Part shown: positions 53,887 to 63,536 of the stretch, one piece after another
Numbering within the stretch: the stretch's first letter is position 1
Layout of the letters: the number at the start of each line of letters is the position of its first letter
Assembly: GCF_027922265.1 (NCBI RefSeq)
Contig: NZ_BSFI01000001.1
Location: forward strand, 124,001-188,000
Direction: 5' to 3'
DNA: 64,000 bases
DNA from: Hansschlegelia plantiphila
Lineage (GTDB): Bacteria; Pseudomonadota; Alphaproteobacteria; Rhizobiales; Methylopilaceae
Made by a program: the position numbers and the translations under genes
Notes under the pieces: generated by a model
Told to the model about the DNA's origin: nothing
What the model saw: the letters and a program-made list of their open reading frames with translations, nothing else
Database searches by the model: none

Positions 53887-55314
53887 ATGGACACTGCGAT
53901 GCTGATCGGCGCCGCCTTCGAGGCGGGGACCGAGACCGAGGAGAAGGTCCTGAACCCGAAGACGGGCGCGGAGATCCTCGCGCTTCCGGAGGCCTCGCCC
54001 GCGCAGGTCGAGGCCGCGATTCAGGCCGCCTCGACCGCTTTCACGAGTTGGGCGCGCACGACGCCGGGCGAGCGCTCGGCCTATCTGCTGAAGATCGCCG
54101 ACGCGATCGAGAAGGACGCCGAGGGCTTCGCGGCGCTCGAGTCGCTCAACTGCGGCAAGCCGATCAACGCCGTGCTGAACGACGAGATGCCGGCGATCGT
54201 CGATTGCTGGCGGTTCTTCGCGGGCGCTGTCCGCAACATGCACTCGGCCGTCGCCGGCGAATACATGGCCGGGCACACCTCGATGATCCGCCGCGACCCG
54301 ATCGGCGTGGTGGCCTCGATCGCGCCGTGGAACTACCCCCTGATGATGATGGCCTGGAAGCTCGCTCCGGCGATCGCGGGCGGCAACACGGTGGTGTTCA
54401 AGCCCTCCGAGCAGACCCCGCTGACCGCGCTGAAGATGGCCAAGCTGCTCGCCGACATCCTCCCCGAGGGCGTCGTCAACGTCATCCTCGGCCGCGGCGA
54501 GAGCGTCGGCAACGCGCTGATCAACCACCCGCGGATCGACATGATCTCGATCACGGGCGACGTCGCGACGGGCAAGAAGGTTCTGCAGGCGGCGTCCAGG
54601 ACCGTGAAGCGAACCCATCTCGAGCTCGGCGGCAAGGCGCCCGTCATCGTGTTCGACGACGCCGACCTCGACGAGGTGGTGAACGGCCTGCGCGCCTTCA
54701 GCTTCTACAACGCGGGCCAGGACTGCACCGCAGCCTGCCGCGTCTACGCCAACGACAGGATCTACGACAGACTGGTCGCCGACCTCTCGTCGGCGGCGTC
54801 GAGCCTCGTGTTCAACGACCCGGACGACACCAAGAACGAGATCGGGCCGCTGATCTCCGGGCGCCAGCGCGACCGAGTCGCGAGCTTCGTGCAGCGGGCG
54901 TCCGAGGTCGACCACATCGAGATCACCACGGGCGGCAAGGCTTCCGGCGCCGGCGGCTTCTTCTACGAGCCGACGGTGGTCGCAGGCGCCCGCCAGGACG
55001 ACGAGATCGTCCGCCGCGAGGTGTTCGGCCCGGTGGTGTCGGTGACGCGCTTCTCCGACACGGAGGACGCGATCGCCTGGGCCAACGACAGCGACTATGG
55101 CCTCGCGAGCTCGGTCTGGACCAAGGACGTCGGCAAGGCGATGACCGTCGCCTCGCGGCTCCAATACGGCTGCACCTGGGTCAACACGCACTTCATGCTG
55201 GTCAGCGAGATGCCGCATGGCGGCCTCAAGCACTCCGGCTACGGCAAGGACCTCTCGGCCTACGCGCTGGAGGACTACACCGCGGTGCGCCACGTGATGA
55301 TCAAGCACGGGTGA
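53887..55314 (+). CDS. Gamma-aminobutyraldehyde dehydrogenase-like (PatD/YdcW)
   Basis: This 475-residue NAD-dependent aldehyde dehydrogenase has catalytic Cys280 ([11 protein letters not shown]), the general base Glu246 ([17 protein letters not shown]), and the cofactor region [32 protein letters not shown]. The sequence style ([40 protein letters not shown]) matches YdcW, which oxidises 4-aminobutanal to GABA in putrescine degradation. Its position right after a ydcSTUV-like transporter supports that role. RBS AAGGAGA. A betaine-aldehyde dehydrogenase is the alternative. Confidence 0.88.
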   Translation: MDTAMLIGAAFEAGTETEEKVLNPKTGAEILALPEASPAQVEAAIQAASTAFTSWARTTPGERSAYLLKIADAIEKDAEGFAALESLNCGKPINAVLNDEMPAIVDCWRFFAGAVRNMHSAVAGEYMAGHTSMIRRDPIGVVASIAPWNYPLMMMAWKLAPAIAGGNTVVFKPSEQTPLTALKMAKLLADILPEGVVNVILGRGESVGNALINHPRIDMISITGDVATGKKVLQAASRTVKRTHLELGGKAPVIVFDDADLDEVVNGLRAFSFYNAGQDCTAACRVYANDRIYDRLVADLSSAASSLVFNDPDDTKNEIGPLISGRQRDRVASFVQRASEVDHIEITTGGKASGAGGFFYEPTVVAGARQDDEIVRREVFGPVVSVTRFSDTEDAIAWANDSDYGLASSVWTKDVGKAMTVASRLQYGCTWVNTHFMLVSEMPHGGLKHSGYGKDLSAYALEDYTAVRHVMIKHG

Positions 55315-55350
55315 TCGGCTGGAGCGAGAACGGTTCAAGTCGGCCCACAG

Positions 55351-55449
55351 CGCCATGACCGGAGAAAGCCGGGTATCCACGACTCGGATCGTCAAGCGAT
55401 GCGGCCTGAAGGCAAGTCGTGGATGCCCGCGAAGGCGGGCATGACGGCG
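55351..55449. repeat. Extragenic palindromic repeat (GTCATGCCCGGC family), paired halves
   Basis: It has CGCCATGACCGG...AAAGCCGGGTATCCACGACT and the inverse half AGTCGTGGATGCCCGCGAAGGCGGGCATGACGGCG. It is closest to the copies at 35333 and 52946. Confidence 0.85.
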
Positions 55450-55504
55450 TGATCCGTGTGAAACGGTCATGGCTTAGCTTGCAGCGCGGCGCTCCAGGCC
55501 CGGC

Positions 55505-55613
55505 ATGGGTCCTCCGGGCAAGCCGGAGGACGACGGCGGTGGGCGGCCAGACGTTTGCCGAATAAAGCTCGTCGTGGTCGGGCTTGACCGGACCACCCAT
55601 CTCGGACGTCGAG
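55505..55613. repeat. Dispersed repeat blocks (GGTCCTCCGG and GGACCACCCATC)
   Basis: The block ATGGGTCCTCCGGGCAAGCC...GGAGGACGACGG (from 55505) and, 30 bp on, CGTCGTGGTCGGGCTTGACC...GGACCACCCATC...GTCGAGCG match the two blocks after ftsK (32534-32624) in reversed order. Confidence 0.8.
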
Positions 55614-55693
55614 CGCTACGCGCCGCGACCCCGCATCCGTCTGGCGCCTGCGTTCGGCGGTGAGTCGACCGAAACGGTCACGCTGTTGACCGC

Positions 55694-55720
55694 AAAGAAA
55701 AAGCGCCCCGGAGGGCGCTT
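55694..55720 (-). terminator. Rho-independent terminator of pnp
   Basis: On the minus strand AAGCGCCC-TCCG-GGGCGCTT is followed at once by TTTCTTTG: an eight-base stem, tetraloop and T-run. It lies 33 bases after the pnp stop and ends the rpsO-pnp unit. Confidence 0.92.
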
Positions 55721-55752
55721 GATCAGTGCTTGTGAGGCTGAGGATCAGGAGA

Positions 55753-58002
55753 TCACTCGGCCGCCTCTTCGCGGCGCGGGCCGCGGCGGCGGCGGCCGCC
55801 TGCGGGACGCTCTTCGCCCGCGGCTTCCGCCTCGGGAGCGGCCGCGGCCGGAGCCGCCTCGCCGCCGGCCGGAGCGGCGGTCGAGCCGCCCTTGTTCTCG
55901 AGGTCCTCGCCGGTGGTCTGGTCGACGACCTTCATCGACAGCCGCGTCTTGCCGCGATCGTCGAAGCCCATGAGCTTCACCTTGACCTTGTCGCCCTCCT
56001 TGAGGACGTCCGAGACCTTGGCGACCCGCTCGGAGCTGATCTGGCTGACGTGGACGAGGCCGTCCTTGGCGCCGAAGAAGTTCACGAAGGCGCCGAACTC
56101 GACGACCTTCACGACGGTGCCGTCATAGACCGTGCCGACTTCGGGGTCGGATGCGATCGAGCGGATCCAGTTGAGCGCGGCCTTGATGGCCTTGCCGTCG
56201 CTGGAGGCCACCTTCACGGTGCCGTCGTCCTCGATGTTCACCTTGGCGCCGGTCTTCTCCACGATCTCGCGGATGACCTTGCCGCCGGTGCCGATCACTT
56301 CCCGGATCTTGTCGGTCGGGATCTTGATCACCTCGATGCGCGGCGCGTATTCGCCGAGCTCCGAGCGGCCCTTGGTGATGGCGGTCGCCATCTCGCCGAG
56401 GATGTGGATGCGGCCTTCCTTCGCCTGTGCGAGGGCGACCTTCATGATCTCCTCGGTGATGCCGGCGATCTTGATGTCCATCTGAAGGGCGGTGATCCCC
56501 TCGTCGGTGCCGGCCACCTTGAAGTCCATGTCGCCGAGGTGATCCTCGTCGCCGAGGATGTCGGACAGCACGGCGAACTTCTCACCCTCGAGGATGAGGC
56601 CCATGGCGATGCCCGCCACCGGGCGCTTCAGCGGAACGCCCGCGTCCATCGCCGAGAGGGAGGCGCCGCAGACCGACGCCATCGAGGAGGAGCCGTTCGA
56701 CTCCGTGATCTCGGACACGATGCGGAGCGTGTAGGGGAACTCGCTCGGCTCCGGCAGCATCGGATGGATCGCGCGCCAGGCGAGCTTGCCGTGGCCGATC
56801 TCGCGACGGCCGGGCGCGCCCATGCGGCCGGTCTCGCCCACCGAGTAAGGCGGGAAGTTGTAGTGGAGCAGGAAGCGCTCCTTGTACGTCCCCGCGAGCG
56901 CGTCGATGAACTGCTCGTCCTCGCCGGTGCCGAGGGTCGCGACCACCAGGGCCTGCGTCTCGCCGCGGGTGAAGATCGCCGAGCCGTGGGCGCGGGGAAG
57001 CACGCCGACTTCCGGCAGGATCGGACGGACCGTCGTCAGGTCGCGGCCGTCGATGCGGATCTTGTCGTCGAGGATGCCCCAGCGGACGATCTTGGCCTCG
57101 AGCTCCTTGAACACGCCGCCGAGCTTCTGCGGGTCGACGGCGTCCTCGACGCCCTCGCCGCAAAGCGCCGCGATCGCCTTCTTCTTGGCGACCGAGACGG
57201 CGTCCTGGCGCTCGGCCTTCGCCTTGATCTTGTAAGCGTCGCGCAGGTCGGCCTCGACCAGCGCGCGGAGCTTCTCCTCGAGCGCCGAGGTGTCGTCGAC
57301 GACGTGCTCGCGCGGCTCCTTGGCGGCCTTCTCGGCGAGCCGGATGATCGCGTCGATCACCGGCTGGAAGCCCTTGTGGCCGAACATGACGGCGCCGAGC
57401 ATGACGTCCTCGGAGAGCTCCTTGGCCTCCGACTCCACCATCAGCACGGCGTCCTGGGTGCCGGCGACGACGAGGTCGAGAGCGGAGCCCGCCATGCGGT
57501 CGAGCACCGGGTTCAGCACGTATTCGCCGTCGATGTAGCCGACGCGGGCGCCGCCGATCGGGCCCATGAAGGGCGCGCCGGAGAGCGTCAGGGCGGCGGA
57601 GGCCGCGACCATGCCGAGGATGTCGGGATCGTTCTCGAGGTCATAGGAGAGAACGGTGATGACGACCTGTGTCTCGTTCTTGTAGCCGTCGGCGAACAGC
57701 GGACGGATCGGCCGGTCGATCAGGCGCGAGGTCAGCGTGTCCTTCTCGGTCGGGCCGCGCTCGCGCTTGAAGTAGCCGCCCGGGATGCGGCCCGCGGCGT
57801 AGTACTTCTCGGTGTAGTTGACGGTGAGCGGGAAGAAGTCGATGCCGGGCTTCGCCGACTTCGCCGAGACGGCGGTCGCGAGCACGGTGGTGTCGCCATA
57901 GGTGGCGAGCACGGCGCCGTCGGCCTGGCGGGCGACGTGGCCGGTCTCGAGCGTCAGCGTGCGGCCGGCCCACTCGATCTTTTCGCGGTGTATTTCAAAC
58001 AT
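55753..58002 (-). CDS. pnp: Polyribonucleotide nucleotidyltransferase (PNPase)
   Basis: This 749-residue phosphorolytic 3'-5' exoribonuclease forms the degradosome core with partners. It has two RNase PH domains (about 1-230 and 310-545) with linker, a KH domain (about 555-615: [39 protein letters not shown]) and an S1 domain (about 620-690: [34 protein letters not shown]). The tail after residue 700 is Ala-rich and ends in a basic [15 protein letters not shown], slightly longer than in E. coli PNPase (711), and could bind RNA or a partner. Confidence 0.98.
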   Translation of the reverse strand: MFEIHREKIEWAGRTLTLETGHVARQADGAVLATYGDTTVLATAVSAKSAKPGIDFFPLTVNYTEKYYAAGRIPGGYFKRERGPTEKDTLTSRLIDRPIRPLFADGYKNETQVVITVLSYDLENDPDILGMVAASAALTLSGAPFMGPIGGARVGYIDGEYVLNPVLDRMAGSALDLVVAGTQDAVLMVESEAKELSEDVMLGAVMFGHKGFQPVIDAIIRLAEKAAKEPREHVVDDTSALEEKLRALVEADLRDAYKIKAKAERQDAVSVAKKKAIAALCGEGVEDAVDPQKLGGVFKELEAKIVRWGILDDKIRIDGRDLTTVRPILPEVGVLPRAHGSAIFTRGETQALVVATLGTGEDEQFIDALAGTYKERFLLHYNFPPYSVGETGRMGAPGRREIGHGKLAWRAIHPMLPEPSEFPYTLRIVSEITESNGSSSMASVCGASLSAMDAGVPLKRPVAGIAMGLILEGEKFAVLSDILGDEDHLGDMDFKVAGTDEGITALQMDIKIAGITEEIMKVALAQAKEGRIHILGEMATAITKGRSELGEYAPRIEVIKIPTDKIREVIGTGGKVIREIVEKTGAKVNIEDDGTVKVASSDGKAIKAALNWIRSIASDPEVGTVYDGTVVKVVEFGAFVNFFGAKDGLVHVSQISSERVAKVSDVLKEGDKVKVKLMGFDDRGKTRLSMKVVDQTTGEDLENKGGSTAAPAGGEAAPAAAAPEAEAAGEERPAGGRRRRGPRREEAAE

Positions 58003-58334
58003 GCGTCTTATGTCCTTGCGGTCTGGGACCGAAGGAGGCCGTCGGGCTTCTCACGTGAATGCCACGGGCAAGACGGCGCGGCGCTTTTTTTCGCCCGCTC
58101 GATCCGACTTCGGATGAGCCTGCGGAAGCGCCCTGCGATCCTGCCCCATGACGTTCGGGCCCGATGGCTTCCGGGTCCCTTTGTTTTGTCGTGCGGCGGC
58201 GGCGCCCCATTGCGCCGACGTCGTTTCATGTGTTCGACGCACGCCCGGCATGTCCGGGCGTCGACGTCTTGGTTTCTTGCCTCAAGACGAAATCGCGCAG
58301 GCCCGGCGTCGCCGGGCCCAACCACGTCGAAGCG
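58003..58334. other. 332-bp pnp leader / rpsO-pnp intergenic region
   Basis: It contains the rpsO hairpin, a second hairpin ACGCCCGG/CCGGGCGT at 58241-58261 and the long pnp 5' leader. In enterobacteria this leader carries RNase III and PNPase autoregulation sites; the sequence allows, but does not prove, the same here. Confidence 0.5.
58300..58318 (-). terminator. Hairpin downstream of rpsO
   Basis: Eight-base arms GGCCCGGC (58300-58307) and GCCGGGCC (58311-58318) have a three-base loop, 16 bases after the rpsO stop. There is no T-run, so it may act as a partial terminator or processing signal. Confidence 0.55.
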
Positions 58335-58604
<270 letters not shown>

Positions 58605-58649
58605 CGGTGTCTCTCTAATCGATCGGTTCGTCGGACCCGATCGGCCTTA

Positions 58650-59579
58650 TCAGGGCCGGTCGAGGTGAAAGATGCGCCTGGGATGAAGTTCGCCGCGTTC
58701 GATCTCGGCGAGCGCGATCAACGCGCCGTCGGTCGTCACGGAGACCGTACCTTGGAAGGTCGGGGCATCCCGTCCGCGCAGCAGCACCGGTTGCCCATTG
58801 AGCAGCCGGGCCGCCTCCGCCCTGTTGACGGCGAGCGCCGGGATGTCGTCCAGCGCCGTCTCAACCGGAAGGAGAGCGTCAGCGAGACCTTGCTCGCCGC
58901 GCGCACCCTGTCGCAATTGCTCCAGTTCGTCCAGCGAAATCGCGTCTTCCTCGCGGAAGCCGCCGACCGCGGTGCGCCGAAGCGCAGAGACGTGGGCCCG
59001 CGTCTGGAGCGCGCGGCCGAGGTCGCGGGCGATCGCGCGGACATAGGTGCCCTTGCCGCATTCGGCCTCGAAAACCGCGCGGTCCGGCGCCGGCATGTCG
59101 ACGAGGTCGAGGCGGTGGACCGAGATGACGCGCTCCGCGAGCTCGAACTCCTCGCCGTCGCGCGCGAGATCGTAGGCGCGCGCGCCGTCGACCTTGAGCG
59201 CCGAGAACTTCGGCGGGGCCTGGGAGATGTCGCCGAGGAAAGCCGGCAGCGCGGCGAGGATCTCCTCGCGCGCCGGACGGCGCTCGGAGGTCGCGACCGC
59301 CTCGCCCTCGGCGTCGTCGGTCGTGGTCTCGACGCCCCACAGCACCTCGAAGCGGTAGGTCTTCCGGCCGTCCATCACGAAGGGCACGGTCTTGGTCGCC
59401 TCGCCGAACGCGATCGGCAGCACGCCCGAGGCCAGCGGATCGAGCGTGCCGGCGTGGCCCGCCTTCTTCGCCTGATACATCCACCGCGCCTTGGAGACGG
59501 CATGGGTCGAGGTCACGCCGACCGGCTTGTCGAGAACGAGCCAGCCCGAGATGTCGAGCCCCTTCTTACGCCGCGACAT
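58650..59579 (-). CDS. truB: tRNA pseudouridine-55 synthase
   Basis: This 309-residue enzyme makes Psi55 in the T-loop of tRNAs. The catalytic Asp47 lies in GHAGTLDPLASGVL, with the N-terminal GWLVLDKPVGVTSTHAV and the KTYRFEVLWGVETTTDDAEG and QAPPKFSALKVDGARAYDLAR blocks. The C-terminal region is the PUA-like alphaproteobacterial form (ALIALAEIERGELHPRRIFH). The ATG at 59579 (MSRRKKGLDISGW) is preferred; the upstream extension runs into the repeat region. It ends 45 bp before rpsO. Confidence 0.97.
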   Translation of the reverse strand: MSRRKKGLDISGWLVLDKPVGVTSTHAVSKARWMYQAKKAGHAGTLDPLASGVLPIAFGEATKTVPFVMDGRKTYRFEVLWGVETTTDDAEGEAVATSERRPAREEILAALPAFLGDISQAPPKFSALKVDGARAYDLARDGEEFELAERVISVHRLDLVDMPAPDRAVFEAECGKGTYVRAIARDLGRALQTRAHVSALRRTAVGGFREEDAISLDELEQLRQGARGEQGLADALLPVETALDDIPALAVNRAEAARLLNGQPVLLRGRDAPTFQGTVSVTTDGALIALAEIERGELHPRRIFHLDRP

Positions 59580-59655
59580 GCTTCGGTTCCGTCGATTTGT
59601 GGTGACCCTCGACCCCGTCGCCGGGCACAATTCCACGCGAAACGAACGAAGAGCA

Positions 59656-59712
59656 GGCCTTCACCTCTCCCCGGCGGGGAGAGGTCGCGAGCGCAGCGAG
59701 CGGGTGAGGGGG
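59656..59712 (+). repeat. Left arm of the inverted repeat around the DUF559 gene
   Basis: About 57 bases run from GGCCTTCACCTCTCCCCGGC to GAGCGGGTGAGGGGG and stop exactly at the DUF559 start codon. It contains its own stem CTCTCCCC-GGC-GGGGAGAG. It is the inverse of 60060-60114 with only a few differences. Confidence 0.92.
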
Positions 59713-60057
59713 ATGGACCGCTTCAGAGTGCGCGCGCGGGCGCTGAGAGCGCGGCGGACCAGCGCGGAGGACCGGCTCTGGCAGGCGTTGCGCGACCGCC
59801 GTCTTGCGTCGTGGAAGTTCCGCCGCCAGCACCCGATCAACGGCTATGTGGTCGACTTTGTCACGATCGCAGGGAAACTTGTCGTCGAAGTCGACGGAGC
59901 GACCCACGGAACGGACGCCGAAATCGTGCGGGACGCTCTTCGAACGGGCCGGATCGAAAGCTTGGGCTTCTTCGTGATGCGGATCACGAACACCGATGTC
60001 TACGACAACCTCGAAGGCGTGCTCGAGGCGATCGACGCCCAATTGGCGGGCTCGTAG
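59713..60057 (+). CDS. DUF559 (Vsr-like endonuclease-fold) protein
   Basis: This is a 114-residue protein of the DUF559 family, a PD-(D/E)XK nuclease fold related to Vsr mismatch endonucleases. The conserved order is visible: RTSAEDRLWQALRDRRL, WKFRRQHPINGYVVDFV (Asp48), KLVVEVDGATH (Glu59, Asp61) and FFVMRITNTDVYDNLEGVLEAI. Its ATG follows the left repeat without a gap, so the repeat's GAGGGGG serves as ribosome-binding site. It is the only plus-strand gene in the infB-pnp operon. Family members are usually found between such repeats, but their function is not established. Confidence 0.85.
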   Translation: MDRFRVRARALRARRTSAEDRLWQALRDRRLASWKFRRQHPINGYVVDFVTIAGKLVVEVDGATHGTDAEIVRDALRTGRIESLGFFVMRITNTDVYDNLEGVLEAIDAQLAGS

Positions 60058-60059
60058 GA

Positions 60060-60114
60060 CCCCCTCACCCGCCGCTGCGCGGCGACCTCTCCCCACCGGG
60101 GAGAGGTGAAGGCC
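60060..60114 (-). repeat. Right arm of the inverted repeat around the DUF559 gene
   Basis: It is 55 bases long, the inverse complement of the left arm: it begins CCCCCTCACCCGCCGCTGCG two bases after the stop and ends GGGGAGAGGTGAAGGCC. The two arms differ mainly by two short insertions in the left copy. Confidence 0.92.
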
Positions 60115-60146
60115 AGCGCCCAATTGCGGAACATAGGTAAAGTCGC

Positions 60147-60560
60147 TCACGAGGGCTCGCCCTCTTCGTCTTCGCCGGCGAGATCCTGGGCGACCTGGGG
60201 CGAGCGGAGGATGGCGTCGATCGTCGAGCCGCGGTCGAAGCTGTCGTCGACCAGGAAGCGCAGGTCCGGCGCGGAGCGCAGCTCGACGCGCTTGGCGACG
60301 AGCATGCGGAGCGGCTTGCGGTTGCGGTCGAGCGCCGCCAGCACCGGCTTCACGTCCTTGCCGCCGAGCGGCATGACGAAGGCGGTCGCGAGCTTGAGGT
60401 CGGGCGTCATCCGCACTTCGGGCACGGTGATGACGTGCGTCTCCAGCACGGGGTCCATCACCTCGCCGCGGGCGAGAATGTCGGCGAGCGCATGGCGCAC
60501 GAGTTCGCCGACGCGAAGCTGGCGCTGGGATGGGCCTTTCGGCCCGGCAGGGCGGGACAT
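60147..60560 (-). CDS. rbfA: 30S ribosome-binding factor A
   Basis: This 137-residue assembly factor binds pre-30S subunits and helps 16S 5'-end maturation and cold adaptation. Family features are [48 protein letters not shown] (KH-like fold) and [23 protein letters not shown] short acidic tail EDEEGEPS ends it. The ATG at 60560 (MSRPAGPKG) has AAGGA 11 bases upstream. The frame continues further but only through the repeat-filled gap to infB. Confidence 0.96.
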   Translation of the reverse strand: MSRPAGPKGPSQRQLRVGELVRHALADILARGEVMDPVLETHVITVPEVRMTPDLKLATAFVMPLGGKDVKPVLAALDRNRKPLRMLVAKRVELRSAPDLRFLVDDSFDRGSTIDAILRSPQVAQDLAGEDEEGEPS

Positions 60561-60660
60561 GATTTTTTTATCCTTTGCGCCGAGCGGCGGCCGCGTGGGC
60601 GGCTGCGCCGTCAGGGCCGGGATCGGACCGGCCGTGAGCGGATGAGCGAAAGCCACGACG

Positions 60661-60780
60661 CTGGGTCCCGGCCCTGGGCCGGGACCCAGACGCGTCGGGT
60701 CATCAAACGAACGCTCTGCGGCGCCGATCCATTCGGCGGCCGCAGCGGTTCTGGCGTCCCGGCTCAAGGCCGGGACGCCA
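60661..60780. repeat. Two strong palindromes between rbfA and infB
   Basis: A perfect 13-base stem (60661-60673 with 60677-60689, loop CTG) and a 12-base stem (60752-60763 with 60769-60780) are separated by about 60 bp. Both have CCCGGC cores like other extragenic repeats. They lie inside an otherwise tight operon. Confidence 0.85.
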
Positions 60781-60791
60781 CCGTATCGCGG

Positions 60792-63536
60792 TTACAGCGA
60801 GCGCTTCACTTCCGTGACGCGGTAGCACTCGATGACGTCGCCTGCGCGCATGTCCTGGTAGTTCTCGAACGACATGCCGCACTCGGTGCCGGCGCGGACT
60901 TCCTGGACGTCGTCCTTGAAGCGCTTCAGCGTCGCGAGCTTGCCCTCGTGGATCACCACGTTCTCGCGGATCAGGCGGACGCTCGCGCCCTTCTGAACCA
61001 CGCCCTCGGTGACGAGGCAGCCGGCGATCTTGCCGACCTTGGAGACCGCGAAGATCTCCCGGATTTCCGCGTTGCCGAGGAAGTCCTCGCGCCGCTCCGG
61101 CGACAGCATCCCCGACATCGCGGACTTAATGTCGTCCACCAGGTCGTAGATGATGTTGTAGTAGCGGATCTCGGTGCCGGTGCGGTCGGCGGCGTCGCGG
61201 GCGTCCTTCAGGGCGCGCACGTTGAAGCCGAGCACCACGGCGTTGGAGGCCGCGGCGAGGATGACGTCGCTCTCGGTGACGCCGCCGGCGCCGGAGAGCA
61301 GGACGCGGACGCCCACCTCGTCGTTGCCGACCTTCTCAAGCGCCTGGACGATCGCCTCGACCGAGCCCTGCACGTCGCCCTTGATGACGAGCGGGAACTC
61401 CTTCTTCCCGGCCGTCTTGATCTGCGACATCATCTCCTCGAGCCCGCTGACGCGGACCGTGGCGCGGGCCGCCGCCTGCTCGCGCTTCTGGCGCTGGCGA
61501 TATTCGGCGACCTCGCGGGCGCGGGCCTCGTTCTCGACCACCGCGAGACGGTCGCCCGCCTCCGGCGCGCCGTTGAAGCCGAGGATCTCGACCGGCATCG
61601 AAGGCGGCGCCTCCGAGACCGCCTTGCCCTTGTCGTCGACCAGCGCGCGCACCCGGCCCCATTCCGCACCGGCGACGATGACGTCGCCCTGGCGAAGGGT
61701 GCCGCGCTGCACGAGCACGGTCGCGACCGGACCGCGGCCGCGGTCGAGCTTGGCCTCGATGACGACGCCTTCCGCCGGACGATCCGGGTTCGCCTTCAGG
61801 TCGAGCAGTTCGGCCTGCAGCTGGATCAGCTCGAGCAGCTTGTCGAGGTTGAGGCGCTCCTTGGCGGAAACCTCGACCTCGAGCGTCTCGCCGCCCAGCG
61901 ACTCGACCTGGATCTCGTACTGGAGCAGTTCCGAGCGGACCCGCTCGGGCTTGGCGTCCGGCTTGTCGATCTTGTTGATCGCCACGATGATCGGCACGCC
62001 GGCCGCACGGGCGTGATTGATGGCTTCCGCCGTCTGCGGCATGACGCCGTCGTCGGCTGCGACCACCAGCACCACGATGTCCGTCGACCGAGCGCCGCGC
62101 TGGCGCATCGCCGTGAAGGCGGCGTGGCCGGGCGTGTCGATGAAGGTCACCTTGCCGCCGAGCGGCGTGGTCACCTGATAGGCGCCGATGTGCTGGGTGA
62201 TGCCGCCGGCCTCGCCCTTCACCACGGTGGTGTGGCGGATGGCGTCGAGCAGCGACGTCTTGCCGTGGTCGACGTGGCCCATGATGGTCACGACCGGCGG
62301 ACGGGTGGTCAGCACCTCCGAAGCGTCGGGGGCGTCGAACAGACCTTCCTCGACGTCGGATTCCGCCACGCGACGGACGGTGTGGCCGAGCTCCTCGGCG
62401 ACCAGCTGCGCCGTGTCGGCGTCGATCAGCTCGTTGATCTTCTTCATGACGCCCTGCTTCATCAGCAGGCGCACGACGTCGACCGCGCGCTCCGACATGC
62501 GGTTCGCGAGCTCCTGCACGGTGATCGTCTCGGGGACGACCACTTCGCGGGCCAGCTTCTCCTTGGGCTCCTGACTGCCCTTGCCGGACATGCGCTGCAC
62601 GCGGCGGCGGTAGGACGCGACGGAGCGCGAGCGCTCGTCGCCGCCCGCGCCGGTCGCGGTGGTGATGGTGAGGCGCGAACGCTCCTTCGTCGGGACGACG
62701 CGGGCGCGCTCGGGCTTTGCGGGCGTCACGGGACGGATCGGACCGCCGCCGCCCGGACGGCGCACGGGGGCGCGGGCCGGCTCTTCGGTCTCCGGACCTG
62801 ACGGACGGCGGCTCGGCGCGCCGAGCGACGGCGGCGGGCTGCTGCGGCGCGGCGGCGGGGCCGACGAAGACGGAGAGGGCGCGGACCGCTCGGCCGGCGC
62901 TTCCTCGCCGAGCCGCTTGGCGGCTTCGGCCTCGGCGCGGCGACGGGTCTCGTCCTCGTGGGCGCGACGGGCGTCCTCCTCGCGCTTGCGGGCCTCGGCG
63001 GCCAGCCGCTCGCGCTCCTCATTCGCCTCACGGATGATGCGGGCGCGAGCCTCGATCTCGGCGCGCTTGCGGTCCTCGGCCTCGCGCACCCGGGCGCCGG
63101 CGAGAGCCTGGGCGCGGGCGCCCATCTCGTCATTGGTGAGCGTGCGCAGCACCATGCCTGGGCTCGACGGCCGCGGCGATCCGGAAGCGGGACGCGATGG
63201 CGCAGCGGCAGGCGCGGAAGCGCTCGGCCGCGGGGCGGCCTGCGGCGCGGCGGCGGCGGCGGCTGCGGCTGCGGGCGCGGCCTCCTGGCGAGGCGGGGCG
63301 GCCGGCGGAGTTGGCGCGACCGGACGCGGCGCGGCGGCCACCGGCGGCGGCGCCGCGGCGGCCTTGACCTCTGCCGGCGTGAGGATGCGGCGCTTCACCT
63401 TCTCGACCACGACGGCGTTGGTGCGCCCGTGGCTGAAGCTCTGCCGCACCACTCCGGGCTCCGAGGGACGCTTCAGCGTGAGCGTCTTCGGGGAGGCCGT
63501 CAGGGTCTTGTCGCCGGTATTCTTCGTATCCGTCAT
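60792..63536 (-). CDS. infB: Translation initiation factor IF-2
   Basis: This 914-residue GTPase brings fMet-tRNA to the 30S subunit. The long N-terminal region (about 1-330) is Ala/Pro- and Arg/Glu-rich with a coiled-coil. The G domain starts near residue 410 with [12 protein letters not shown] (G1), DTPGHAAF (G3) and NKIDKPDA (G4). Domains II-IV follow, ending [16 protein letters not shown]. The start ATG overlaps the stop of the upstream YlxR-type gene by four bases (ATGA), supporting coupled translation in the nusA operon. Confidence 0.98.
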   Translation of the reverse strand: MTDTKNTGDKTLTASPKTLTLKRPSEPGVVRQSFSHGRTNAVVVEKVKRRILTPAEVKAAAAPPPVAAAPRPVAPTPPAAPPRQEAAPAAAAAAAAAPQAAPRPSASAPAAAPSRPASGSPRPSSPGMVLRTLTNDEMGARAQALAGARVREAEDRKRAEIEARARIIREANEERERLAAEARKREEDARRAHEDETRRRAEAEAAKRLGEEAPAERSAPSPSSSAPPPRRSSPPPSLGAPSRRPSGPETEEPARAPVRRPGGGGPIRPVTPAKPERARVVPTKERSRLTITTATGAGGDERSRSVASYRRRVQRMSGKGSQEPKEKLAREVVVPETITVQELANRMSERAVDVVRLLMKQGVMKKINELIDADTAQLVAEELGHTVRRVAESDVEEGLFDAPDASEVLTTRPPVVTIMGHVDHGKTSLLDAIRHTTVVKGEAGGITQHIGAYQVTTPLGGKVTFIDTPGHAAFTAMRQRGARSTDIVVLVVAADDGVMPQTAEAINHARAAGVPIIVAINKIDKPDAKPERVRSELLQYEIQVESLGGETLEVEVSAKERLNLDKLLELIQLQAELLDLKANPDRPAEGVVIEAKLDRGRGPVATVLVQRGTLRQGDVIVAGAEWGRVRALVDDKGKAVSEAPPSMPVEILGFNGAPEAGDRLAVVENEARAREVAEYRQRQKREQAAARATVRVSGLEEMMSQIKTAGKKEFPLVIKGDVQGSVEAIVQALEKVGNDEVGVRVLLSGAGGVTESDVILAAASNAVVLGFNVRALKDARDAADRTGTEIRYYNIIYDLVDDIKSAMSGMLSPERREDFLGNAEIREIFAVSKVGKIAGCLVTEGVVQKGASVRLIRENVVIHEGKLATLKRFKDDVQEVRAGTECGMSFENYQDMRAGDVIECYRVTEVKRSL

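Larger units (their letters stand above)
55315..55692. other. Gene-free stretch packed with dispersed repeats
   Basis: The gap between the aldehyde dehydrogenase gene and pnp contains two extragenic repeat families (listed separately) and the pnp terminator. No gene was seen. The orientation change makes this the boundary between the ydc-like cluster and the translation operon. Confidence 0.7.

Noticed and set aside
59580..59655. Alternative longer truB or DUF559 starts across the repeat
   Set aside because: Both longer starts run through repeat sequence and lack family similarity; the shorter starts match known N-termini.
60435..62801. 788-codon plus-strand frame opposite infB
   Set aside because: It is an antisense shadow of infB with repetitive HxDxRR-type composition and no recognisable domain.
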